Positions 40,623 through 48,474 of a stretch of 64,000 bases of DNA are shown piece by piece (position 1 is the stretch's first letter; every line of letters begins with the position of its first letter). Position numbers and translations under genes: made by a program. Origin of the DNA: Salinispora tropica CNB-440 (lineage in GTDB: Bacteria; Actinomycetota; Actinomycetes; Mycobacteriales; Micromonosporaceae); the NCBI RefSeq assembly GCF_000016425.1, contig NC_009380.1, positions 3,538,144-3,602,143 on the forward strand, in the 5' to 3' direction. A model generated the notes under the pieces. The model searched no databases. It worked only from the letters and a program-made list of their open reading frames with translations, and was not told the origin of the DNA.

Positions 40623-42230
40623 CTACCCACGGTCCAGGAGGACGCCGGGGTTGAGTACCCACGATGGATCGAGGGCGGCTTTCGCGGCGCGCAGCGCCAG
40701 CGCCACCTGCTCCGGTCGCTGCTGGTCGTACCAGGGCCGGTGGTCGCGGCCGACGGCGTGGTGGTGGGTGATGGTGCCCCCGGAGGCCAGCAGCGCCTCG
40801 GAGACGGCGTGCTTGATCTGATCCCACTGGGCCAGGGTGCTACCCCATCGGCCGGCGGCGTAGACGCCGAAGTAGGGAGCCGGCCCGTCCGGGTAGACGT
40901 GGGTGAACCGGCAGGTAACCACGCCGGTCGCGCCGACCTCCCGCAGCGCCGCGCCAACCGCGTCAAGCACGGCGGCCCGCATCACCGGATAGCGGTCCCA
41001 GGTACAGGCGGTCTCGAAGGTCTCCACAATCATCGACCGAGCCGCAAGGGCATCCCGCTGGTACGGCATCCGCAGGAACGACGACCGCCAGGCATCCGTG
41101 GCGCTACTCCCCCGGGACGCCGACACGTCGCGCTCCCGGAGCGGCTCGGGCAGCGTCCCGCCATAGTCACGACACAGTTCGACGGCCCGTTCCAGCGCAG
41201 GCCGGACCGGGTGGTCCGCGGACTCGAAGCCCAGCACGAGCACCCCGCCGCCGGTGGCCGCGCCGGCGTTCAGCAACGCCTCCGCCGGGTCGAGCAGCCG
41301 GCAGTTGCTCGGGTACAGCCCGGACTGGGCGATCGCCCGGGTCGCCGCCACGGCCGCGTCGTGCTCGTCGAAGTGCACCGCCGCGTCCGCCCGCCACCGT
41401 GGCCGGTTCTGCAGCCGAAGCCACGCCTCGGTGATGACGCCGAGCGCGCCCTCCGAGCCGAGGAACAGCCGGTCCGGTGACGGTCCCGCACCGGAGGCCG
41501 GCAACCGGCGGGACTGGCTGATGCCGGTCGGGGTGACCACCCGCAGTGCCTCCACCAGGTCGTCGATATGGGTCAGGACCGTCGCGTAGTGCCCGCTCGC
41601 CCGCGTCGCCAGCCAACCGCCGACTGTGGAGAACTCGAACGACTGTGGGAAGTGCCGCAGGGTGAGGTGCTGCGGGCGAAGGTGTTCCTCCAGCGCCGGC
41701 CCGAACACGCCGGCCTGGACCCGCGCCGCCCGACTGGTCCGGTCGACCTCCCGCACCCGGTCGAGCCGGCCGAGGTCGAGGCTGACCGTTCCGGGATAGT
41801 CGTCGTCCACCCGGGGCTCCACGCCGCCGACCACCGAGGAGCCGCCACCGTACGGGACGACCGCCAGGCCGGACCGCGAGCACCAGTCGAGCACGTCGAC
41901 CACATCCTGTTCGGAGGTGGGGCGGGCGACCAGGTCCGGTGGGTGCCGTACATCGCCGTGCAGGTTCCGGACCACGTCCCGGAAGGCCTTTCCGTGCGCG
42001 TGCGCCGCCCGTTCGGCCGGCTCGGCCGAACACACGTGCGCTAGCACCGCCGGCGGAGTGACCCGCGAGGGCGGCAGATCCAACTCGGCCACCGGCGGCG
42101 GTTCGTGTGCGGTCAGGTCAACGTCGGGTAGCAGGGTCCGCACCCGGTTGGCCAGCCTCGTGGCCTCCTCGCCGGTAACCGCGTCCTCGACGTAGCCCCA
42201 GCCCCACCATGAACGGCGCTTCACCGGCAT
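40623..42230 (-). CDS. FAD-binding oxidase, alkyl-DHAP synthase-like
   Basis: 535 residues of the vanillyl-alcohol-oxidase flavoprotein fold. The FAD-binding region has VVPYGGGSSVVGGV (about 123-136) and STVGGWLATRASGHYATV (about 201); the C-terminal half has the HHH cluster THHHAVGRDHRPW near residue 490, as in alkyldihydroxyacetonephosphate synthases, and an N-terminal WWGWG. These enzymes make ether lipids in eukaryotes; bacterial members are often of unknown substrate. The ATG at 42230 is the natural family start. Single gene, downstream of DedA. Confidence 0.88.
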   Translation of the reverse strand: MPVKRRSWWGWGYVEDAVTGEEATRLANRVRTLLPDVDLTAHEPPPVAELDLPPSRVTPPAVLAHVCSAEPAERAAHAHGKAFRDVVRNLHGDVRHPPDLVARPTSEQDVVDVLDWCSRSGLAVVPYGGGSSVVGGVEPRVDDDYPGTVSLDLGRLDRVREVDRTSRAARVQAGVFGPALEEHLRPQHLTLRHFPQSFEFSTVGGWLATRASGHYATVLTHIDDLVEALRVVTPTGISQSRRLPASGAGPSPDRLFLGSEGALGVITEAWLRLQNRPRWRADAAVHFDEHDAAVAATRAIAQSGLYPSNCRLLDPAEALLNAGAATGGGVLVLGFESADHPVRPALERAVELCRDYGGTLPEPLRERDVSASRGSSATDAWRSSFLRMPYQRDALAARSMIVETFETACTWDRYPVMRAAVLDAVGAALREVGATGVVTCRFTHVYPDGPAPYFGVYAAGRWGSTLAQWDQIKHAVSEALLASGGTITHHHAVGRDHRPWYDQQRPEQVALALRAAKAALDPSWVLNPGVLLDRG

Positions 42231-42269
42231 CCAGTCTCCCCATCGTCACCGAGGTCGATGTACTGGAAC

Positions 42270-43004
42270 CTACTCGGCTGGCGACGTAACCGGAATCCCA
42301 CTGCCCGGCGCCGCTGACGCGTCAGCCACGGTCGGGCCCGGAACCCTGCTCCTGCGGGGTGGTTGGTGGAGGGCTCGAGCTGGGGTACGGAGCGCGTCGT
42401 CCAGCGACTCCGGCGACCACCGACGCCGAGTCACCGCCGACACCACGGTGGCGAGCAGCACACCGACCACCATGGTCACCACCATTGGGCTGGGTGAGCC
42501 GGGCAGCAGCCCGGTGATCGACCGGGCTACCGTGCCCATGACCAGATAGAGCCCGGCCCACGCCGCTGCGCCGAGCGCCGCACAGCCCACGAACCGCCGG
42601 TACGACATCCGCAATCCACCCGCGACCAGCGGCAGCAACGCGTTGAGAACCGGCAGGAAGGGCGCCAGCAGCACCATCTGGCCGCCGCTGCGGCGCAGGA
42701 GGCGCTCCGCCGCCGCCCACCGCTCTTCGCCGATCCAGTCGCCGACCCGCCCGCGCCGCAGCCGGTCGGCGAAGCGACGACCGGCCAGGAAGCTCAGCGA
42801 CCAGCCGGCCAGGCACCCGGCGACCACCGTGCCGAGCACGGGGAGACCAGCGGTGGGGCCCCGTGCCCCCACCGCCGCGAGGATCGCCACGTCCCCGGGA
42901 ACCAACACACCCAGGAGCGGCACCGCATCGAAGATCATCACCAACCCGAGCGCCCCCAACAGCAGGAGGGTGGGAAGCTCTCCGATCTGGGCCAGCCAAT
43001 CCAT
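42270..43004 (-). CDS. DedA family membrane protein
   Basis: 244 residues with the DedA (SNARE-associated) layout: an N-terminal re-entrant GVLVPGDVAILAA segment, the FLAGRRFADRL motif and the conserved FLPVLNALLPLVAGGLRMSYRRF stretch, then two more helices. DedA proteins flip lipid carriers such as undecaprenyl phosphate or phosphatidylethanolamine. The usual basic pair in the R-F-x-P motif is reduced here (APFLPVLN). The ATG at 43004 has no strong ribosome site, so the start is tentative. A long terminator separates it from the methyltransferase upstream. Confidence 0.88.
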   Translation of the reverse strand: MDWLAQIGELPTLLLLGALGLVMIFDAVPLLGVLVPGDVAILAAVGARGPTAGLPVLGTVVAGCLAGWSLSFLAGRRFADRLRRGRVGDWIGEERWAAAERLLRRSGGQMVLLAPFLPVLNALLPLVAGGLRMSYRRFVGCAALGAAAWAGLYLVMGTVARSITGLLPGSPSPMVVTMVVGVLLATVVSAVTRRRWSPESLDDALRTPARALHQPPRRSRVPGPTVADASAAPGSGIPVTSPAE

Positions 43005-43049
43005 GCCCGACACGCTAGGGCCAAGCCGCATCCCTGGACATCCGGAGTA

Positions 43050-43093
43050 GCCCCCAGCCGCCCCTGACTTCCCCTTCAGGGGCGGCTGGGGGC
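43050..43093 (-). terminator. Perfect 18-bp stem-loop after the methyltransferase gene
   Basis: GCCCCCAGCCGCCCCTGA pairs perfectly with its complement around an 8-nt loop, starting 6 nt past the methyltransferase stop. The strongest stem in the window; it isolates the DedA gene downstream. Confidence 0.85.
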
Positions 43094-43098
43094 TTCGG

Positions 43099-43779
43099 TC
43101 AGGCTGGCCGCAGCACCTGCACCCGCCGCACCGGGGAGTCGGCGGTCGGTTCGGTGGTCGGCACCTCATGCTCGGCGACGACCACCAGCCCGTGGGCCGG
43201 CACGTGCCCGCGGCCCGGCTCGCCGACCAGCACGTCGATGCCGGCGGATGCGGCACGGCGGAGAAACGGCAGCATCCGTGCCGCCGTCGCCCGGTCGTAC
43301 AGAACATCGCCGGCGACCAGCAGGTCCAACTCGGCGGGTGTACCGTCCAGCAGGTCCCGGTCGGTGGCCGCGATCCGCACGCCGTTGGCCCGCGCGTTGA
43401 CCGTGACGGCGGCGACCGAGTAAGGGTCGGTGTCGGCGGCCAGGACGTGCGCCGCGCCGGCCAGCGCGGCCGCGACCGCGACCACGCCCGAGCCGGCAGC
43501 CAGATCGAGTACCCGGCGACCCGTCACCAGGTCGGGGTGGTCGAGCAGGTGCCGGGCGAGGGCCTGACCGCCCGGCCACACCGACGCCCAGTACGGCGGG
43601 GGCAGGGCGTGCCCGGCTCGGGCCTCCATCCGCGCCCACCAGACGATCGGATCCTCGGCCAGGTGCAGGCGCAGACCGGGCACGAACGGCACGGGTAGCA
43701 GCCGCAGCCGGTCCAGGCCGTGACCGGGCGCAGCGATCTCCCGTTCCAGATCGACCAGCGCGGTCGTGGCTACGCCCAT
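43099..43779 (-). CDS. Class I SAM-dependent methyltransferase (ETFB/L11 lysine-type)
   Basis: 226 residues. Motif I RRVLDLAAGSGVVAVAAA (about 90-107) followed by the acidic motif II end AADTDPYS, then LLVAGDVLYDR. The PPYWASVWPGG segment before motif I is typical of the PrmA/METTL20-like group that methylates lysines in electron-transfer flavoprotein or ribosomal proteins. No neighbour indicates the substrate. Divergent from cspA. Confidence 0.85.
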   Translation of the reverse strand: MGVATTALVDLEREIAAPGHGLDRLRLLPVPFVPGLRLHLAEDPIVWWARMEARAGHALPPPYWASVWPGGQALARHLLDHPDLVTGRRVLDLAAGSGVVAVAAALAGAAHVLAADTDPYSVAAVTVNARANGVRIAATDRDLLDGTPAELDLLVAGDVLYDRATAARMLPFLRRAASAGIDVLVGEPGRGHVPAHGLVVVAEHEVPTTEPTADSPVRRVQVLRPA

Positions 43780-43964
43780 CGGGGCAGCATGCCCCAGTCT
43801 GGTAGGCCACCGTGCGGTGTTCGGCAGGTCCGCCCCGGACTGGTCATTTCGTTGCCTACGGCACTTCGTCCAGCGAATCGGCGCGCGGCCGGCTACTGTC
43901 AGGAAGGTACCGGGCGATCATCGGCCGCCGGCTGAGGTTGCCCGCTTGGAACAGGGAGAGATGC

Positions 43965-44168
43965 ATGGCAACCGGCACCGTCAAGTGGTTCAACGCAGAA
44001 AAGGGCTTCGGCTTCATCGAGCAGGATGGCGGGGGGCCGGACGTCTTCGTCCACTACTCGTCGATCTCGATGAGCGGTTACCGGGAGCTGAGCGAGGGCC
44101 AGAAGGTTGACTTCGATGTGACCCAGGGCCAGAAGGGCCCGCAGGCGGATAACGTCCGCCCGATGTGA
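43965..44168 (+). CDS. cspA: Cold-shock domain protein
   Basis: 67 residues, a single cold-shock OB domain with RNP1 KGFGFI and RNP2 VFVHYSSI. Binds single-stranded RNA/DNA and melts mRNA structure. The ATG at 43965 has AGGGAGAG 5 nt upstream. A 16-bp stem-loop lies downstream. A long 5' leader is possible, since the gap to the divergent methyltransferase is 185 bp. Confidence 0.95.
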   Translation: MATGTVKWFNAEKGFGFIEQDGGGPDVFVHYSSISMSGYRELSEGQKVDFDVTQGQKGPQADNVRPM

Positions 44169-44356
44169 CCCGCGGCGGTGACGGCGGCCGGTGGTTCGGT
44201 CGCCGTCACCGCCGGATGCTCCGGAGAGCCCGTACTCCGCGAAATCGGATGCCCTTCCGCCAACCGGTCATCTCGGACCGAGGGCGATCGGTGTGTCCGT
44301 ACGTCGCCGCAGGCCGGACTGCCTGCCCGCCGGCGCTGGTCTTGGGTAGCTTCCAT

Positions 44357-44391
44357 CTTGGGTGGGCCCACCGGCGGTGGGCCCACCCAAG
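44357..44391. terminator. Perfect 16-bp stem-loop between convergent genes
   Basis: CTTGGGTGGGCCCACC pairs with its perfect complement around GGC. It sits 7 nt from the stop of the minus-strand gene at 44399 and about 190 nt past cspA, so it can serve both. Confidence 0.8.
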
Positions 44392-44398
44392 ACCCTGG

Positions 44399-47005
44399 TC
44401 AGGAGATGGTGGCGTTGGTTCCGAGGTGGAGACTGTTGTCGGGCAGGCCGACGGTGTAGGTGCTGAAGATACGGCGGTTCGGGTCTACCTGGGTAGGGTC
44501 GCTCTGCCAGGTTCCGGAGGTGTCTCGGCTACGGTGCCAGACACCGCTGCCGTCAACGGTGACGCCAAGGTGCAGGGTGCCGTCCTGGAGTCCAGCCGCT
44601 GAGACTCCGGTGACCGCCGGGTTGGTGTCGATGTGGGCGGCGCTGCTGCTCGAGCCGACTCGGTGCCATACCCCGCTGCCGGATACGGCGGTAAGGATGT
44701 GCAGGCTGCCGTCGGGTAGGGCGGCCGACGCGATCGCGATGATCGACTCGTTGGTGTCGAAACGGGTGGCGGTGGAGGCCCAGTTTCCATCAGTGTCACG
44801 TTCGCGGTCCCACGCTCCACTACCGGGCACGACGACCTGTAGGTGCAGGGTCCCGTCGGGCATTGCGGCTGCGGCGAGGGCGGTGATGTCCGGGTTCGCG
44901 TCAACCTGCGTGGCGTTCGGGGCCCAGGTCCCGTCGGCAGCGCGGACTCGTTCCCACACACCGCTGCCGGGGGCCACCACGAAGACGTGCAGCGTGCCGT
45001 CAGGCAGCCCGGCCGCGGCCACCGCCGAGATCGCGCCGTTACCGTCGACCCGCGTCGCTTCACTCTGCCACGCCTCACGATGCCACAGCCCGCTACCCGG
45101 CACGATCGTGAACAGATGCATACCCCCGTCGGGCAGTGACGCCGCCGCTATCCCGGAGATCGCGGTATCCGCATCCACCCGCGTCGTACCAGAGGCCCAC
45201 GCCCCGTCCGCGGCACGCGCGCGGTTGTACACCGGGCCATGCGGACGTGTATCGGTGGTGGCGGGGTTGCTGGCGGCGGGGATGTCGGCGCAGCCGCCGT
45301 AGCGGAGACCGGAGCGCAGTTCGGTGTTGGTATGACTGCTGTAAATACTCCAGGTGGAACCACTGGTGCAGTCGCGACGGTAGAGGATGAGGTCGGTGGC
45401 GTTGTCGCCATTGTAGTCGCCGGGCGCGGGAATATCCCTACAACCGCCGTACTTGAACCCATCCTTGAGGTGAGTGTTAGTACGAGGACTGTAAATGCTC
45501 CACGTCGATCCTACGGCGCAGTCACGACGGAACAAGGCCAGGTCAGTGGTGTCGTCACCATCGTAGTCACCCGGCGCGGGAATATCCTCACAACCACCAT
45601 AACGGTGCCCAGCGAAGATCTGGTCACCAGTAGCACCACTCTGAACCCACCAGGTGGAACCACTGACACAATCACGACGGAACAAAGCAAGATCAGTGGT
45701 GCCGTCACCATCGTAATCACCCGGCGCGGGAATATCCTCACAACCACCATAACGGTGCCCAGCGAAGATCTGGTCACCAGTAGCACCACTCTGAACCCAC
45801 CAGGTGGAACCACTGACACAATCACGACGGAACAAAGCAAGATCAGTGGTGCCGTCACCATCGTAATCACCCGGCACGGGAATATCCTCACAACCACCAT
45901 AACGGTGCCCAGCGAAGATCTGGTCACCAGTAGCACCACTCTGAACCCACCAGGTGGAACCACTGACACAATCACGACGGAACAAAGCAAGATCAGTGGT
46001 GCCGTCACCATCGTAATCACCCGGCACGGGGATGTCGCTACAGCCGCCGTAGCGATGGTCGGCGAAGATGCTGGCGCCGGAGGCCGCGGACTGGGTCCAC
46101 CAGGCCGATCCGTCCGCCGGGTCCGGCCGGTACAGCGCGAGGTCACTGCGCCCGTCGGCGTCGTAGTCGCTCAGGGCCAGGCTCTGGGCGCCCCGGCTGC
46201 TTCCGACCTGCTGGTCGCTTTCCACCCGCTGCGAGTTGTCGGTGCTGGTCCAACCCGGCGCGTTGCAGGTGTTCCACAGCATCCAGTCTGTCAGGTCATC
46301 GACCCGGGTTCCGGTCGCGCCGTCCTGAGTGGCGTCCTCCCCCAAGCAGCCCTTCTGCCAGGACGTGTTGTTGAGCGCTACCAGTTGCGGGCTACCGTCG
46401 TTCTCCCGGAATGCGGGGCCACCCGCGTCGCCCTTGCAGATCGTCGCGCCATCTGTGGCACCCACGACCTCAATAAGTGAATTGTTGACGTTGTGGACGG
46501 TGAATGAGGCGGCGTGCAACTGGTCCGGCACCCACTCTGTCGCGGTTCGGCCATATCCCGAGACCGTGAGCGTCTCAGGGGCGGCCGGCGTGGTGGCGAT
46601 CGGAACGGTCGGGACCTCGGACACCCGCACGGGGAGTTGGACAAGGGCAAGATTTCGGTCCGGGTGCGGAATGACCGAGATCGCCGAAACCTCGTAGCCG
46701 TCCGCCTCCGTGAGGTCAGCGCGTCCGACCACGACAGTGGTCGGACGGGTTGGGGGTCCGGCGACAACCGGCGCGTTCCCCTCGGCGAAGCAGCTCTTCG
46801 CCGTCACCACCCAACTTTGTTCTATCAGGGCGCCGGAACAGGCATGCACCTGACCGAAATTCACTTTAGCGGTGAAGGAGTAGGTGCCGTCCGGTACCGG
46901 CGTGGCCCCGGCGACGGCGCCAGCCGGGCCACCGCTCAGCACACTGGCCACCAGTGTGATTCCAAGTGCCGCCCCACCCCAGCGACGCAGGCTGTGTCGT
47001 GACAA
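44399..47005 (-). CDS. Secreted trypsin-fold pseudoprotease with FG-GAP repeats and a beta-propeller
   Basis: 868 residues from a TTG start placed after GGAGGA. Signal peptide about 1-32; chymotrypsin-fold domain about 44-250. The triad is lost: Ser 71 for His (VTAKSC), Asn 118 for Asp (DRNLAL), Ala 194 for Ser (KGDAGGP). Next come about six 50-residue FG-GAP/VCBS-type repeats with DYDGDGTTDLALF Ca-binding loops, then six ~47-residue blades with PDGTLHV and GSGVWHR motifs, like a fucolectin/tectonin propeller. The repeats suggest surface or glycan binding. It is a paralogue of 38154-40358, with which it shares the N-terminal half but not the tail. Confidence 0.88.
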   Translation of the reverse strand: MSRHSLRRWGGAALGITLVASVLSGGPAGAVAGATPVPDGTYSFTAKVNFGQVHACSGALIEQSWVVTAKSCFAEGNAPVVAGPPTRPTTVVVGRADLTEADGYEVSAISVIPHPDRNLALVQLPVRVSEVPTVPIATTPAAPETLTVSGYGRTATEWVPDQLHAASFTVHNVNNSLIEVVGATDGATICKGDAGGPAFRENDGSPQLVALNNTSWQKGCLGEDATQDGATGTRVDDLTDWMLWNTCNAPGWTSTDNSQRVESDQQVGSSRGAQSLALSDYDADGRSDLALYRPDPADGSAWWTQSAASGASIFADHRYGGCSDIPVPGDYDGDGTTDLALFRRDCVSGSTWWVQSGATGDQIFAGHRYGGCEDIPVPGDYDGDGTTDLALFRRDCVSGSTWWVQSGATGDQIFAGHRYGGCEDIPAPGDYDGDGTTDLALFRRDCVSGSTWWVQSGATGDQIFAGHRYGGCEDIPAPGDYDGDDTTDLALFRRDCAVGSTWSIYSPRTNTHLKDGFKYGGCRDIPAPGDYNGDNATDLILYRRDCTSGSTWSIYSSHTNTELRSGLRYGGCADIPAASNPATTDTRPHGPVYNRARAADGAWASGTTRVDADTAISGIAAASLPDGGMHLFTIVPGSGLWHREAWQSEATRVDGNGAISAVAAAGLPDGTLHVFVVAPGSGVWERVRAADGTWAPNATQVDANPDITALAAAAMPDGTLHLQVVVPGSGAWDRERDTDGNWASTATRFDTNESIIAIASAALPDGSLHILTAVSGSGVWHRVGSSSSAAHIDTNPAVTGVSAAGLQDGTLHLGVTVDGSGVWHRSRDTSGTWQSDPTQVDPNRRIFSTYTVGLPDNSLHLGTNATIS
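45551..46030. repeat. Near-identical 150-bp tandem repeats inside the FG-GAP region
   Basis: Three copies with exact 150-bp spacing (anchor sequence at 45581, 45731 and 45881) are almost base-for-base identical over more than 100 bp. Each encodes one 50-residue repeat with WWVQSGATGDQIFAGHRYGG. Flanking repeats are diverged at the DNA level. The copies are AT-richer than the rest of the gene, with codons the surroundings avoid. This indicates recent amplification. Confidence 0.92.
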
Positions 47006-47498
47006 GAAATCCTCCATGAGATCCACGAGTGCACATTTACAAGATCGGATCGGATCTTATCAGAGGGTATTTAATGTTCTGTCAGGCTCGAGTCAACCTC
47101 GGGGACCTGATCTACCTCAAAATTCGCGCAGATTAACCCAATAACCACCGAAATCAGGGCCACGTCTAGCCGCGACGGGATGGCGTCGCCGCCTCGGACC
47201 AAACGGAAGCCAGGCCTTAAGCCTCAGAAGGCTACGGATCAAACGTATTCAAAATAGTGCTATCTCGTCCGGATCACCACAGAAGCCGTCGGGCTACGTC
47301 CAGGGAAGTGGTGTACGACCTGCCTCATTAGGCCGAACCAGTCAGGGCAGGAGCAAGACCACTGACGGATCGAAGCTAAACTGACCCCGAGCGCGCCAAA
47401 ACACCCGCCAGAATTCGGGCCGAATCGCAACTTCGACAACGTGGCATCCGGGAAGTCTTGACCCTCGACACCCCACCGCACCTATCGTAGGAGACCTC
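47006..47498. other. Spacer between divergent pseudoprotease paralogues
   Basis: 493 bp without a supported gene. It is AT-richer than average on its left side. It should contain promoters for both paralogues. The 73-codon minus frame at 47260-47481 has no ribosome site or recognisable sequence. Confidence 0.5.
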
Positions 47499-48474
47499 TT
47501 GTCACCACATCACCGACGTCGTTGGAGCGCAGCGCTACTCGGAAGTACGCTGGTCGCCGGTTTGTTGGGCGGCGGCTCAGCCGCTGCGGTCGCCGAGAGT
47601 AACCCGGTCCCAGACGACGCATACGGCTTCACCGCAAAATCACTTTTGGGGATAGCTACGCCTGCAGCGGCGCCCTGATAGCGCCGAATTGGGTGGTGAC
47701 AGCAAAGAGCTGTTTCGCCGAGGGAAGCGCGCCCGTGGTCGCCGGGACACCAGCCAAACCAACGACCGTCGTGGTCGGTCGTACCGACCTTACGGAGCCT
47801 ACCGGCTACGAAACCCCGGCGATCTCGATCATCCCGCACCCGGACCGTAACCTTGCCCTCGTTCGGCTTTCCCGACGGATGGTCGGAATCCCGGCTATTC
47901 CGATCGCTGCCACTGAGCCGGCTGCCGCCGAGACACTCACCGTCTCCGGATATGGCCGGACCGCCACAGAGTGGGTACCAAACCGGCTGCACGCCGCCTC
48001 ATTCACCGTCCAGGATGTCAACCCCAAAGTCATAAGCATCGTGGGCGCCACGGCTGGCGCGACGATCTGTGAGGGTGACGCGGGGGTCCGGTATTCCGAG
48101 ATAGCGGCGGCGACCCGCATCTCGTGGCGATCAACAACACGTCCTGGCAGAAGGGATGCCTGCCCAAGACAGCACCCCAGGACGGCGCGACTGGTACCCG
48201 GGTTGACGACCTGGCGGACTGGATCCAGCAGAACACCCCGTCCGCCTGCAACGCAGCGGGCTGGGCCACAACCGACAACCAGCCGAGCCAAGTGGTCCAG
48301 CTCGGGGACTACAGCGGTGACTGCACAACTGACTTATTCGGCCAGAATCCCGCTGGGACGTTGCGGGGCTGGGACGGCACCGGCGACTTGTCGGCAGACA
48401 ACCGGCTATTCGTTGGACCAGGCGTCGCGGTGGGCAGCGGCTGGACCACCTCAGCATTCCCCCGGCTTTTCTAG
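47499..48474 (+). pseudogene. Third trypsin-fold pseudoprotease, frameshifted and short
   Basis: A TTG at 47499 behind AGGAGA opens a paralogue of the two genes above (signal peptide, then DDAYGFTAK). One base is missing in an AAAA run near 47640; restoring it gives ITFGDSYACSGALIAPNWVV and continues TAKSCF. A second base is missing in a GGGGG run near 48082, within CEGDAGGP; restoring it gives LVAINNTSWQKGCL and a single FG-GAP-like end (LGDYSGDCTTDLFG). The triad positions are again replaced (Ser, Asn, Ala). The TAG stop overlaps the stop of the convergent gene within CTAG. Confidence 0.85.
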
